The notes: a model not told the origin generated them from the letters alone. 64,000 bases of DNA from Massilia putida (GCF_001941825.1 NZ_CP019038.1:5518001-5582000), one strand, 5' to 3'; shown: positions 16,630-25,771, counted from the first letter of the stretch. A program made the numbers and translations.

Positions 16630-19269
16630 ATGGAACCCATCGCAGCGGGCCGGTTCGCGCCCGCCACCCGGACCTTCGCATTGCGCGGCACTGTCGCTGC
16701 ACTCATGGGCATCGGCCTGTTGACGAGCGTCTCCGTACGCGCCCAGGACGCCGGCGCCGCCCAAGAGGCCAACCAGGCCAACGGCAGCAACGTCGTGGTC
16801 GTCAGCGGCCAGCGCCAGGCGGCGCAGAGCGCCCAGACGATCAAGAAGAACGCCGAGCAGGTGCTCGATTCGATCGTCGCCGACGACATCGGCAAGTTCC
16901 CGGACAAGAACGTCGCCGAGATCCTCGGCCGCGTCACCGGCGTCCAGATCGTTCGCGAGAACGGCGAGGCCGGACGCATCGTCGTGCGCGGCCTCGGCGG
17001 CGTGACCACGCTCTTCAATGGCCGCGAAATGTTCACGGCCGCCGGCCGTTCGCTGTTCCTCGCCGACGTGCCCGTCTCGATGCTGCAGCGCGTGGACGTG
17101 TACAAATCGCAGGGCGCCGACATGGTCGAAGGGGGCACCTCGGGCGTCATCGACGTGCGCACGTTCCGGCCGTTCGACTTCAAGGGCGAGCAGATCGCCA
17201 TCAACACCCGTGCCGAGCACCGCGACAAGGCCGGCAAGACCGATCCGCAGGTCGGCGGCCTGTGGTCGAACCGCTGGAAGACCGGCATCGGCGAAGTCGG
17301 CCTGCTGGGCGGCCTGTCGTACCAGCGCGGCCGCTACCAGGACGAAGTGGCGTGGGCTGCCCCGGGCGTCAAATACACCCAGCCTGCCGGCGTGATCGGT
17401 ACGGACACCCTCGGCCGCGTGATGACCACTGGCGACCGCAAGCGCCTGGCCGCGAATTTCTCGGCCCAATGGCGCCCGAACCGCGACATGCAACTCTACG
17501 CGGAAGGTTTCGGCACCAAGATCGATCACGATTCGCAGAGCATCTTCTTCGTCGGCGGCCTGCCGATCAATAACCCGGCGTCGACCGTCACCACCTTCTC
17601 CGGCACGAATTACCTCGACACGATCAGCAACCCGAGTGTCAACACGTTCACGCTGAGCTCGACGCAGGCGCGCCGCGACTGGTCCAAGGGCAGCCAGGGC
17701 GCGATCGGCGGCATCTGGGACGTGACGTCGTCCGTGCGCGTGAGCTCGGAACTGGTGCGCACCGTGTCCACGTACCGCCAGTCGAACCCGATCCTGGACA
17801 CGATCTATAACGCACCGAAGGCGGTCAGCGGCAGCATCCGCGACGGCGGCGGCTTCCTGACCTACCCGGGCGTCAATATGACGGATCCGTCCAACTGGAC
17901 GATGTTCGCCTTCTTCGACAACCATAACCACTCGAACGGCAGCGCCAACGACTGGCGCGGCGACGTCACCTGGACCCCGGAAAACGACGGCGTGCTGAAG
18001 GAATTGACGGGGGGCGTGCGCTGGGCCCAGCGCGACGCATCGTATGCCCACGAGCTGAACAACTACTCGTCGGCGCCGGACCAGTGGGGCCCGAACGCGA
18101 TCAAGGTCACCAGCATCCCGGGCCTGTCGTGCACCAGCCCGGCCACTGGCGGCAACTACGGCATGAACCAGTTCTTCGCGCCGTGCTATGAATACCTGCT
18201 GAACAATACGGGCGTGGTCCGCAAGGCCATCACCGGCAGCAGCGCCGACAAGCCGGACGATCCTCTGTCGTACTACGCCGACCGCGAAACGACGTCGGCA
18301 CTGTACGGCAAGGCCAAGATCGGCTTCGACGCGTTTTCGGTGCCGGTCGAGGGCACGGTCGGCGTGCGTGTCGTGCATACCCGCCAGAGCATCGTCGGCA
18401 ACTCGCGTGACCTCAACAACGTGATCTCGCCGGTGGCCGTCAGCACCAGCAACACCGACGTGCTGCCGAGCTTGAACGTGCGCGCCAATTTCCGTGACGA
18501 CCTGGTCGGCCGTATCGTGGCCGGCAAGGCGATCGAGCGCGCCGGATTCGGCGACTTCAACCCGGGCCTGATCCTGTATCCGTCGACCAACACGACGATG
18601 GCGACGGGTACGGCCGGCAACCCGAACCTGAAGCCGCAGGAAGGCCGCAACGTCGATGTCGCCCTGGAGTGGTACTTCTCCAAGGACGGTTCCCTGACCG
18701 GTACGCTGTTCAACCACGACTTCAAGAACTTCCTGCGTCACAAGTCGACGACGGAGACCTACAACGGCGCCAACTATTTCGTCGACCGTCCGTACAACGC
18801 GGACACGGGCAAGCTGTACGGCTTCGAGGCGGCCTACCAGCAATTCTTCAGCAGCCTGCCGGGCTGGATGAGCGGACTGGGCATGCAGGCGAACTTCACC
18901 TTCATGAACGGGGGCCTGACCGAGCCGGATGGCACGCGCAACACGTTCCCGGGCATGTCCAAGAAAGCCTACAACCTGGTCGGCCTGTACGAGCGCGGCC
19001 CGTGGTCGGCGCGCGTGGCGTACAGCTGGCGCGACAAGTTCGTGGACACGTACAACTACCGCAACCTGGGTTTCAACCTGATCGTCGACCCGATCAAGAC
19101 CCTGGACGCGTCGGTCTCGTACAAGATCACGGAGCAGCTGACCGTGACGCTGGACGGCAGCAACCTGCTGAACGAGGCATACCACGACTACCACGGCGTG
19201 CCGGAACTGCCGCGTGACGTGCGCCGTTACGACCGCGTCGTGGGTCTGGCTCTGCGCTGGAAACATTGA
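16630..19269 (+). CDS. TonB-dependent receptor of the arabinose locus
   Basis: The 879-residue precursor has an extended signal sequence ending near SVRAQ (about residue 38), then the plug with IVADDIGKFPDKNVAEILGR, VTGVQIVRENG and IVVRGLGG. These are the hallmarks of the carbohydrate-linked receptor class common in xanthomonads, caulobacters and sphingomonads. The C-terminal barrel ends in GLALRWKH. The shared element at 16513-16526 and the downstream GPH transporter, GH43, mutarotase and lactonase genes tie it to arabinose or arabino-oligosaccharide uptake. A terminator-like hairpin separates it from the transporter, so expression of the rest may be attenuated. Ligand identity is inferred. 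Confidence 0.9.
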   Translation: MEPIAAGRFAPATRTFALRGTVAALMGIGLLTSVSVRAQDAGAAQEANQANGSNVVVVSGQRQAAQSAQTIKKNAEQVLDSIVADDIGKFPDKNVAEILGRVTGVQIVRENGEAGRIVVRGLGGVTTLFNGREMFTAAGRSLFLADVPVSMLQRVDVYKSQGADMVEGGTSGVIDVRTFRPFDFKGEQIAINTRAEHRDKAGKTDPQVGGLWSNRWKTGIGEVGLLGGLSYQRGRYQDEVAWAAPGVKYTQPAGVIGTDTLGRVMTTGDRKRLAANFSAQWRPNRDMQLYAEGFGTKIDHDSQSIFFVGGLPINNPASTVTTFSGTNYLDTISNPSVNTFTLSSTQARRDWSKGSQGAIGGIWDVTSSVRVSSELVRTVSTYRQSNPILDTIYNAPKAVSGSIRDGGGFLTYPGVNMTDPSNWTMFAFFDNHNHSNGSANDWRGDVTWTPENDGVLKELTGGVRWAQRDASYAHELNNYSSAPDQWGPNAIKVTSIPGLSCTSPATGGNYGMNQFFAPCYEYLLNNTGVVRKAITGSSADKPDDPLSYYADRETTSALYGKAKIGFDAFSVPVEGTVGVRVVHTRQSIVGNSRDLNNVISPVAVSTSNTDVLPSLNVRANFRDDLVGRIVAGKAIERAGFGDFNPGLILYPSTNTTMATGTAGNPNLKPQEGRNVDVALEWYFSKDGSLTGTLFNHDFKNFLRHKSTTETYNGANYFVDRPYNADTGKLYGFEAAYQQFFSSLPGWMSGLGMQANFTFMNGGLTEPDGTRNTFPGMSKKAYNLVGLYERGPWSARVAYSWRDKFVDTYNYRNLGFNLIVDPIKTLDASVSYKITEQLTVTLDGSNLLNEAYHDYHGVPELPRDVRRYDRVVGLALRWKH

Positions 19270-19299
19270 TCACGGCGTCTGATCGATAGGCAATATTGA

Positions 19300-19330
19300 G
19301 GGTGCTACTCGGAAAATCCGCGTAGCACCC
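19300..19330 (+). terminator. Hairpin between TonB receptor and GPH transporter
   Basis: GGGTGCTAC (19300-19308) pairs with GTAGCACCC (19322-19330), and an inner CGGA/TCCG stem closes a small loop. TGTTCGTTT follows, a weak T-rich tail. It lies 31 bases after the receptor stop and 24 before the next start, so it could stop or reduce readthrough, giving the receptor a higher transcript level than the rest. Confidence 0.72.
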
Positions 19331-19353
19331 TGTTCGTTTGGAAGGAAGTCCGC

Positions 19354-20706
19354 ATGCAAACCCAGAAACTTTCCACTCTCGAAAAAGTGGGCTTCGGCGC
19401 CGGCGACATGGCGCTCAACGTGGTGATCTCGTCGATGATGCTGATTATCACCATCTTCTACACAGACATCTACGGCTTGAAGACCAGCGACCTGGCCTTG
19501 CTGTTCATGCTCGTCAAGTTCATCGGTGCGATGTCGGACTTCGCCACCGGCCAGCTGACCGACAGCTTTCTCTCACGCTGGGGCCGCTACCGGCCCTGGC
19601 TGCTGTTCCTGGCCGTGCCGTATGGCCTGTCCGTCTTTTTCGTGTTCACCACGCCGGACTGGAATTACGACGCCAAGCTCGTCTGGGCTTACTCCACGTA
19701 TATCGTGATGACGCTGATGACGTCGGGCGTGGGCGTCTCCTATATCTCGCTGCCCAGCGCGCTGACGGCGGACCCGCAGGAACGCCTGTCGGCCAACGGC
19801 TACCGCCTGTTCCTGGCCAAGATCGGCGCGTTCATGGTGACGATCGTCGTCCCCATCCTGGCCGAGCGCTGGGGCCATGGCAATCCGGCCGCCGGCTACC
19901 AGGCGGCGATGGCGCTGATGGCCTTGCTGGGCACCGTGCTGTTCCTGTTCTGCTTCTTCACGACGACCGAGCGCGTCGTCTACAAGGTCGCGCGCCAGCC
20001 GCTGGGCGAGCAGATCGCCGTGCTGGCGAAGAACGACCAGTGGCTGTACCTGGCCGGCGCCTGCGTGACGGGCACGATCGGCTACGTGATCCGCGGCTCC
20101 GTCGCCGCCTATTACGCCAAATACTATCTGCATGGCGACACGGGCGTCGTCTCCGCCTTCCTGTCGACGGGCGTGGCGGCGGCCATCATCGCGATGGTCA
20201 TCTCGACCTGGGTCACCAAGTTCTATTGCAAGGTCAAGCTGTTCCGCTACACGCAGCTGATCGTGGCCGTGCTGTCCGTGCTGATCTATTTCCTCGTCAA
20301 GCCAGGCGACACGATGCTGGCGTTCGTGCTGTATTTCGCACTGTCGCTGATCGTCGATCTGCATGCGCCCGTGTTCTGGTCCGCCATCGCCGAGACCATC
20401 GACTACGGCCAGCTGAAGACGGGCAAGCGCGTCTCCGGCTTCGCCTTCGGCGGCATCTCCATCGCGCAGAAGGTCGGCATGGGGATCGCCGGCGGCATGA
20501 TCGGCGTGCTGCTCACCTATTTCCAGTACCAGCCGAACCAGGAGCAGACGCCGCTGGCGCTGCAGGGCATCGCGCTGATGCTGTCCGTGATTCCGGGCTT
20601 CTTCCATTTCCTGATGGGGGCGCTGATGTTCAAGTACCGCATCAGCGATGAGTATTACTCGACCGTCAAGGAAGACCTGCGGGCGAGCCAGGTGGCGGCG
20701 GGCTGA
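19354..20706 (+). CDS. GPH-family sugar:cation symporter
   Basis: The 450-residue protein has about twelve membrane segments and the glycoside-pentoside-hexuronide (MelB/XylP-like) signature at its N-terminus: EKVGFGAGDMALNV, TDIYGL, and the loop DSFLSRWGRYRPWLLF between helices 2 and 3. Members move mono- and disaccharides with sodium or protons. In this locus the likely cargo is L-arabinose or short arabino-oligosaccharides. The intracellular GH43 encoded next would need such an importer. The start is backed by GGAAGGA nine bases upstream. The genome also has an ABC system for the same sugar at 36.7 kb, which suggests separate substrates or concentration ranges. Confidence 0.9.
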   Translation: MQTQKLSTLEKVGFGAGDMALNVVISSMMLIITIFYTDIYGLKTSDLALLFMLVKFIGAMSDFATGQLTDSFLSRWGRYRPWLLFLAVPYGLSVFFVFTTPDWNYDAKLVWAYSTYIVMTLMTSGVGVSYISLPSALTADPQERLSANGYRLFLAKIGAFMVTIVVPILAERWGHGNPAAGYQAAMALMALLGTVLFLFCFFTTTERVVYKVARQPLGEQIAVLAKNDQWLYLAGACVTGTIGYVIRGSVAAYYAKYYLHGDTGVVSAFLSTGVAAAIIAMVISTWVTKFYCKVKLFRYTQLIVAVLSVLIYFLVKPGDTMLAFVLYFALSLIVDLHAPVFWSAIAETIDYGQLKTGKRVSGFAFGGISIAQKVGMGIAGGMIGVLLTYFQYQPNQEQTPLALQGIALMLSVIPGFFHFLMGALMFKYRISDEYYSTVKEDLRASQVAAG

Positions 20707-20721
20707 CAACGAATGTTTGAA

Positions 20722-20858
20722 CGTCATTCCCGCGCAAGCCGGAATCCAAACACCGTTTCCGGCGAAGCAAATGCCGGCTGTGCGGCACACTGAATATGGA
20801 TCCCGCGGGGCCGCCCAGGATGCGCGGGGAGTCATTTCTGGCAGTGCCGGGAATGACG
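20722..20858. repeat. REP-like element with inverted ends
   Basis: CGTCATTCCCG at 20722-20732 and CGGGAATGACG at 20848-20858 are perfect inverted ends of a 137-base intergenic block. Related ends occur at 29289, 41241 and (more diverged) 13214 and 35946. The right end is followed by GTTTTTA, so a transcript from the symporter gene could terminate there. It fills the space between the GPH gene and the next GH43 gene. Confidence 0.75.
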
Positions 20859-20885
20859 GTTTTTAATGTAACGATGAGAATAGCT

Positions 20886-21833
20886 ATGGAAACCGTTCTT
20901 ACACCCCTGATCGAACAACGCGCCGACCCGTACATCTACAAGCACACGGACGGCTATTACTACTTCACCGCCTCGGTCCCGCAATACGACCGCATCGAAC
21001 TGCGCCGCGCGAAAACCATCGCCGAACTGGCGACGGCACCGACCGTCGACGCGTGGATCAAGCCGGACACGGGCCCGTACAGCGAATTGATCTGGGCACC
21101 GGAACTGCATTTCAATATGGGCGCGTGGTACGTCTATTTCGCCGCCGCGCCGAGCCGCGAGATCAAGTATAAGCTGTTCCAGCACCGCATGTACGCGATC
21201 CGCAATACGAACGCCAATCCGCTCGAAGGCACGTGGGAATTCATGGGCCAGGTCGATACGGGCATCGACACGTTCTGCCTGGACGCGACCACGTTCAACC
21301 ACAACGGTGTGCTGTACTACCTGTGGGCGCAAAAGGACAACGAGATCGAAGGCAACTCGAACCTGTACATCGCGAACATGAAGACGCCGTGGCAGATCGA
21401 GGGCAAGCCGGTGCTGCTGTCCAAGCCGGAACACGACTGGGAAATCCGCGGATTCTGGGTCAACGAGGGACCGTCCGTCCTGCGCCGCAACGGCAAGATC
21501 TTCATCTCGTATTCCGCCAGCGCCACCGACGAAAACTACGCGATGGGCCTGCTGTGGGCGGACGAGAACGCGGACCTGCTCGATCCGGCGTCGTGGACAA
21601 AGTCGCGCGAGCCCGTGTTCCGTACATGCTACGATCACGGCATCTACGGACCCGGCCACAACAGCTTTACGTATGCTGAAGATGGCGATACCGTCATGCT
21701 CGTCTACCACGCGCGCACCTATACCGAAATCGTCGGCGATCCGCTGTGGAACCCGGACCGCCACACTTTCGTCAAACCGCTGCGCTGGGACGAGAACGGC
21801 ATGCCGGTATTCGGGCGGCCTTCCACCCTCTGA
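20886..21833 (+). CDS. Cytoplasmic GH43 enzyme (probable exo-alpha-L-arabinofuranosidase)
   Basis: This 315-residue GH43 protein has no signal peptide, unlike the other GH43 products of the window. Candidate catalytic residues are Asp14 in RADPYIYK, Asp133 in FCLDATTF and Glu194 in WVNEGPSV. The sequence style (DGYYYFTASVPQYDRIELRR) resembles GH43 exo-arabinofuranosidases that act on short arabino-oligosaccharides. An internal enzyme fits with the GPH importer upstream. I chose ATG 20886; longer in-frame starts at 20796 and 20874 would run into the REP-like repeat or lie close by. Mutarotase and lactonase follow within 15 bases each, so this starts a three-gene run. Confidence 0.85.
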   Translation: METVLTPLIEQRADPYIYKHTDGYYYFTASVPQYDRIELRRAKTIAELATAPTVDAWIKPDTGPYSELIWAPELHFNMGAWYVYFAAAPSREIKYKLFQHRMYAIRNTNANPLEGTWEFMGQVDTGIDTFCLDATTFNHNGVLYYLWAQKDNEIEGNSNLYIANMKTPWQIEGKPVLLSKPEHDWEIRGFWVNEGPSVLRRNGKIFISYSASATDENYAMGLLWADENADLLDPASWTKSREPVFRTCYDHGIYGPGHNSFTYAEDGDTVMLVYHARTYTEIVGDPLWNPDRHTFVKPLRWDENGMPVFGRPSTL

Positions 21834-21845
21834 GGATATAACAAC

Positions 21846-22904
21846 GTGCAAAACGGAATCACCCAGGTGCCGTTCGGGACCTTGCCCGACGGCAGGCAAG
21901 TCGCCGAATACACGCTCAGGAACAATAACGGCATGGTCGTGAAGATCCTCGATTTCGGCGGGATCATCACCGAGATCCACGTCCCGGACCGCGACGGGGT
22001 CTTCGCCGACGTGGCGCTGGGCTTCGAGACGCTCGACCCCTATGTCAAGGACAGCCCGTACTTCGGCGCCCTGATCGGCCGCTACGGCAACCGCATTGGC
22101 AAAGGCCGCTTCACGCTGGACGGCAAGGAATACCAGCTGACGGTCAACAACGGCAACAACCACCTGCACGGCGGCGACCCGGGCTACGACAAGGTGCTGT
22201 GGACGGCGGCCATTGAAGGCGACAGCCTCGTGCTGCGCTACGACAGCCCGGACGGCGAGCAGGGCTACCCGGGCAACCTGGTGGCCACGGTCACGTACCG
22301 GCTGACGGACGACAACGAGATCGTCGTGCACTTTTCTGCCGTTACCGACCGGCCGACGCCCGTCAACCTCACGCAGCACAGCTATTTCAACCTGGCGGGC
22401 GCGGGGCAGGGCGACATCCTCGGCCACGAGATCACGATCGACGCCGACAAATTCGTGCCCATCGACGCGGAGTCGATCCCGTTCGGCGAACTGGCCCCCG
22501 TGACCGGCACGCCGTTCGACTTCCGCAAGCCGCGCACGATCGGCGAGCGCATCGGCCAGCCGGACAAGCAGCTGCGCCACGGCACCGGGTACGACCATTG
22601 CTGGGTGCTGAACAGGAAGCCGGGCGAGCGCGGCCTCAAGCGCGCGGTCCACGTGGTCGAACCGGCGTCGGGCCGCGTGCTCGAGTTGTTCACGCAGGAA
22701 CCGGGTGTGCAGTTCTACAGCGGCAACTTCCTCGACGGCTCGCTGCAGGGCAAGGGCCATCCGTGGATCTTCCGCAGCGGCTTTTGCATCGAGCCCGAGC
22801 ACTATCCCGATTCGCCCAACCAGCCGGCGTATCCGAACACGATCCTGCGCCCGGGCGAGGTCTATGAAACGGAGTCGCGCTTCCGCTTCTCGGTGGCGCA
22901 GTAA
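21846..22904 (+). CDS. galM: Aldose 1-epimerase (galactose mutarotase)
   Basis: The 352-residue protein shows the GalM fold signatures: GRYGNRIGKGRF, NGNNHLHGG with the first catalytic histidine, TQHSYFNLAG with the second, VQFYSGNFLDG, and FCIEPEHYPDSPN with the catalytic glutamate. It interconverts alpha and beta anomers of aldoses such as galactose and L-arabinose, which share stereochemistry at C2-C4. Start is GTG 21846 with GAGGA ten bases ahead, 12 bases behind the GH43 stop. In this setting it would supply the anomer preferred by the arabinose 1-dehydrogenase. The galactose operon at 56-61 kb contains no mutarotase gene, so this one may serve both routes. Confidence 0.93.
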   Translation: MQNGITQVPFGTLPDGRQVAEYTLRNNNGMVVKILDFGGIITEIHVPDRDGVFADVALGFETLDPYVKDSPYFGALIGRYGNRIGKGRFTLDGKEYQLTVNNGNNHLHGGDPGYDKVLWTAAIEGDSLVLRYDSPDGEQGYPGNLVATVTYRLTDDNEIVVHFSAVTDRPTPVNLTQHSYFNLAGAGQGDILGHEITIDADKFVPIDAESIPFGELAPVTGTPFDFRKPRTIGERIGQPDKQLRHGTGYDHCWVLNRKPGERGLKRAVHVVEPASGRVLELFTQEPGVQFYSGNFLDGSLQGKGHPWIFRSGFCIEPEHYPDSPNQPAYPNTILRPGEVYETESRFRFSVAQ

Positions 22905-22919
22905 TCAGGAGAGCACTAC

Positions 22920-23804
22920 ATGATGGAACTGGCGGTGGACGGCCGGCATGTGCTGGGGGAGGGGATCATCTGGGACGACAAGGGCGCGCGCCTGTTCTGG
23001 ACCGACATCGAGCGCAGCGAGTTGTGGTCGCATGCGCCCGCGACGGGCGCGCTGCAGCGCTGGCCGCTGCCGGAGCGCCTGTGTTCGATGGCGCTGACGC
23101 ATGACGACGGCCGCCTGCTGCTGGGTCTCGCCTCGGGTCTCGCCTTCTTCGACCTTGCGAGCGGCGAACTCGATCGCATCTGCGACGTCGAAGCCGACCT
23201 GCCCACCACCCGCCTCAACGACGGCCGTGCCGACCGCCAGGGCCGCTTCGTCTTCGGCGTGTTCAACCAGGCCGAGAACCCGAAGGATCCGATCGGCGGG
23301 TTCTACCGCCTGAACCACGACTTGTCGCTGGAGCGCCTGCCGCTGGGCGGCGTCGCCATCGCCAACAGCATCTGCTTCAGCCCGGACGGCCGCACGATGT
23401 ATTACGCGGACTCGGGCACGCGTGAGATCCGTTGCTGCGATTACGACGTGGACACGGGCGCCGTGGCCAACCCGCGCCAGTTCGTGGCCGCCGACGCCGC
23501 CCCCGGCGATCCGGACGGCTCCACGATCGACGCCGACGGCTACCTGTGGAGCACGCGCTGGGGCGCCGGCCAGGTGGTACGCTTCGCGCCGGACGGCCGC
23601 ATCGACCGCGTATTGACGCTGCCGGCGCCGCAGCCGACCTGTCCCGCGTTCGGCGGTGCAAGGTTGGACGTGTTGTATGTCACGTCGGCAACGGTCGGAC
23701 TGCGCGCCGGCCAGCTGGCGGATGCGCCGAAATCCGGCGGTGTATTTGCGCAAACCCTGCCGATGCGCGGTCTGACGGAGGTGCGGTTCGCTGGCTGGCG
23801 GTGA
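22920..23804 (+). CDS. SMP-30/gluconolactonase-family L-arabinonolactonase
   Basis: The 294-residue beta-propeller has the metal-site residues of the SMP-30 lactonase family in order: Glu14 in LGEGIIW, Asn100 in RLNDGRAD, Asn149 in ANSICFSPDG and Asp199 in GDPDGSTID. These bind one divalent cation. In oxidative L-arabinose pathways such an enzyme opens L-arabinono-1,4-lactone to L-arabonate, the second step (called AraB there, not to be confused with ribulokinase). Placement after mutarotase and just before the arabonate dehydratase operon supports this. Family assignment is strong and the specific lactone is inferred from the locus. Confidence 0.88.
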   Translation: MMELAVDGRHVLGEGIIWDDKGARLFWTDIERSELWSHAPATGALQRWPLPERLCSMALTHDDGRLLLGLASGLAFFDLASGELDRICDVEADLPTTRLNDGRADRQGRFVFGVFNQAENPKDPIGGFYRLNHDLSLERLPLGGVAIANSICFSPDGRTMYYADSGTREIRCCDYDVDTGAVANPRQFVAADAAPGDPDGSTIDADGYLWSTRWGAGQVVRFAPDGRIDRVLTLPAPQPTCPAFGGARLDVLYVTSATVGLRAGQLADAPKSGGVFAQTLPMRGLTEVRFAGWR

Positions 23805-23810
23805 TTGCGG

Positions 23811-23840
23811 TAACATCGATGTCGATAACGATATCGATTG
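23811..23840. promoter_or_regulatory. Two ATCGAT-centred sites upstream of the dehydratase operon
   Basis: AACATCGATGTC (23812-23823, centre 23817.5) and CGATATCGATTG (23829-23840, centre 23835.5) lie 18 bases apart. The first shares ACATCGATGT with the perfect palindrome at 7736-7753. They suggest control by a LacI-family protein, perhaps the one encoded at 7867 or a paralogue elsewhere. They lie just upstream of the AAAAATTGATTGGA element, so repressor and activator inputs could be combined. Binding is not shown. Confidence 0.5.
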
Positions 23841-23845
23841 CTGTT

Positions 23846-23859
23846 AAAAATTGATTGGA
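23846..23859 (+). promoter_or_regulatory. Shared element AAAAATTGATTGGA upstream of the dehydratase operon
   Basis: This is an exact 14-base match to 16513-16526. TTGGAA within and just after it could be a -35 with TTTAGA 16 bases downstream as -10, which would start the transcript about 65 bases ahead of the dehydratase ATG. Recurrence on the same strand before arabinose units supports a regulatory role. Confidence 0.6.
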
Positions 23860-23952
23860 AAGTTATCTGATCGGCCTTTAGACTTCCTCCATCGCTGAGC
23901 TTGGCATCACCAAGACACTCAGAACTACAAAAACGACGACGGAGGAAGGAAC

Positions 23953-25695
23953 ATGTCCGAGACAAAGAAGAAGCCCACCCTGCGTTCCGCAGCGTGGTTC
24001 GGCACCCAGGACAAGAACGGCTTCATGTACCGGAGCTGGATGAAGAACCAGGGTATCCCCGATCACGAATTCCAGGGCAAGCCGATCATCGGCATCTGCA
24101 ACACCTGGTCCGAACTGACCCCCTGCAACGCCCACTTCCGCAAGCTGGCCGAGCACGTCAAGCGCGGCATCCTGGAGGCGGGCGGCTTCCCGGTCGAATT
24201 CCCGGTCTTCTCGAACGGCGAATCGAACCTGCGTCCGACCGCCATGCTGACCCGTAACCTGGCCAGCATGGACGTCGAAGAATCCATCCGCGGCAACCCG
24301 ATGGACGGCGTCGTCCTGCTGGTCGGCTGCGACAAGACCACGCCGGCCCTGCTGATGGGCGCGGCCAGCGTCGACCTGCCGACGATCGTCGTCACCGGCG
24401 GCCCGATGCTGAACGGTAAGCTGAACGGCAAGGACATCGGTTCCGGCACCGCCGTCTGGCAGCTGCACGAGCAGGCCAAGGGCGGCCAGATCACGATGCA
24501 CGACTTCCTCGCCGCCGAGGCGGGCCACTCGCGCTCGGCCGGCACCTGCAACACGATGGGCACCGCGTCGACGATGGCCTGCATGGCCGAATCGCTGGGC
24601 ACCTCGCTGCCGCACAATGCCGCGATCCCCGCCGTCGATGCACGCCGCTACGTGCTGGCCCACATGTCGGGCATGCGCATCGTCGAGATGGTCAACGAAG
24701 ATCTGAAGCTGTCGAAGATCCTCAAGCGCGAGAACTTCGAAAACGCGATCCGCGTGAACGCCGCCATCGGCGGTTCGACCAACGCCGTGATCCACCTGAA
24801 GGCCATCGCCGGCCGCGTGGGCGTGCCGCTGGAGCTGGAAGACTGGACCGCCATCGGCAAGGGCACCCCGACCATCGTCGACCTGCTGCCGTCCGGCCGC
24901 TTCCTGATGGAAGAGTTTTATTACGCCGGCGGCCTGCCGGGCGTGATCCGCCGCCTGGGCGAACACAACCTGCTGCCGCACAAGGACGCGCTGACCGTCA
25001 ACGGCAAGACGCTGTGGGAAAACAACCAGGACGCGCCGATCTACAACGATGAAGTCATCCGCAAGATCGACAACCCGCTGATCGACGACGGCGGCATCTG
25101 CATCCTGCGCGGTAACCTCTCGCCACGCGGCGCCGTGCTGAAACCGTCGGCCGCGTCCCCGCACCTGATGAAGCACCGCGGCAAGGCCGTCGTGTTCGAA
25201 GACTTCGACCACTACAAGCAGCGCATCAATGATCCCGACCTGGACGTCGACGAGAACTCGGTCCTCGTGATGAAGAACTGCGGTCCGAAGGGTTATCCGG
25301 GCATGGCCGAAGTGGGCAATATGGGGCTGCCGCCGAAGCTGCTGGCCAAGGGCATCACCGACATGGTCCGCATCTCGGACGCGCGCATGAGCGGCACCGC
25401 CTACGGCACCGTCGTGCTGCACGTGGCGCCGGAAGCGATGGCCGGCGGCCCGCTGGGCATCGTCAAGGACGGCGACTTCATCGAACTCGATTGCAAGGCC
25501 GGCCGCCTGCACCTGGACGTGCCGGACGAGGAGATCCAGACCCGCCTGGCCGACCGCGCCGAGAACCAGAAGGAGGCGCCGCGCACCGGTTACGCGGGCC
25601 TGTACCTGGACCACGTGCTGCAGGCGGACGAGGGGTGCGACTTCGACTTCCTCGTCGGCTGCCGCGGTTCGGCCGTGCCCAAGCATTCACATTGA
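23953..25695 (+). CDS. L-arabonate dehydratase (IlvD/Edd family)
   Basis: The 580-residue protein is a full-length IlvD/Edd member. Cys58 in LTPCN, Cys126 in GCDKTT and Cys199 in GTCNTMG are placed to hold the [2Fe-2S] cluster. Lys128 follows the second cysteine, and Ser480 in ARMSGTAYG matches the catalytic serine of pentonate dehydratases. Residues such as WFGTQDKNGFMYRSWM and HDFLAAEAGHSRSAG are typical of the sugar-acid rather than the dihydroxy-acid branch. It would convert L-arabonate to 2-keto-3-deoxy-L-arabonate. It heads an operon with the next two pathway genes. The ribosome site is GGAGGAAGGAA at 23940-23950. Activity on other sugar acids such as D-fuconate or D-xylonate is possible. 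Confidence 0.92.
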   Translation: MSETKKKPTLRSAAWFGTQDKNGFMYRSWMKNQGIPDHEFQGKPIIGICNTWSELTPCNAHFRKLAEHVKRGILEAGGFPVEFPVFSNGESNLRPTAMLTRNLASMDVEESIRGNPMDGVVLLVGCDKTTPALLMGAASVDLPTIVVTGGPMLNGKLNGKDIGSGTAVWQLHEQAKGGQITMHDFLAAEAGHSRSAGTCNTMGTASTMACMAESLGTSLPHNAAIPAVDARRYVLAHMSGMRIVEMVNEDLKLSKILKRENFENAIRVNAAIGGSTNAVIHLKAIAGRVGVPLELEDWTAIGKGTPTIVDLLPSGRFLMEEFYYAGGLPGVIRRLGEHNLLPHKDALTVNGKTLWENNQDAPIYNDEVIRKIDNPLIDDGGICILRGNLSPRGAVLKPSAASPHLMKHRGKAVVFEDFDHYKQRINDPDLDVDENSVLVMKNCGPKGYPGMAEVGNMGLPPKLLAKGITDMVRISDARMSGTAYGTVVLHVAPEAMAGGPLGIVKDGDFIELDCKAGRLHLDVPDEEIQTRLADRAENQKEAPRTGYAGLYLDHVLQADEGCDFDFLVGCRGSAVPKHSH

Positions 25696-25706
25696 TTACG
25701 TATCCG

Positions 25707-25771
25707 CGTGGGCACGGGGTGCCCACCCTGCGCACGTTGCGTTGACGTAGGGTGGGCGCCCCGAGCCCACG
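25707..25771. repeat. Long inverted repeat between dehydratase and FAH-family gene
   Basis: A 23-base arm at 25707-25729 (starting CGTGGGCACGGGGTGCCCAC) is matched by an inverted arm at 25749-25771 with two mismatches, around a 19-base loop. The RNA would form a very stable hairpin inside an operon. It is built differently from the GTCATTCCCG elements elsewhere in the window. It could attenuate transcription or protect the upstream mRNA. Confidence 0.85.

Noticed and set aside
16609..19266. 885-codon minus-strand open frame opposite the TonB receptor
   Set aside because: Composition (VVV, RRR, HAR repeats) and lack of any motif mark it as a shadow of the receptor gene; the plus-strand product has clear plug and barrel signatures.
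23953..25695. Assignment as dihydroxy-acid dehydratase (ilvD) or 6-phosphogluconate dehydratase (edd)
   Set aside because: The neighbours are all oxidative pentose genes, and the N-terminal WFGTQDKNGF-type sequence and serine context match the pentonate dehydratase branch better.
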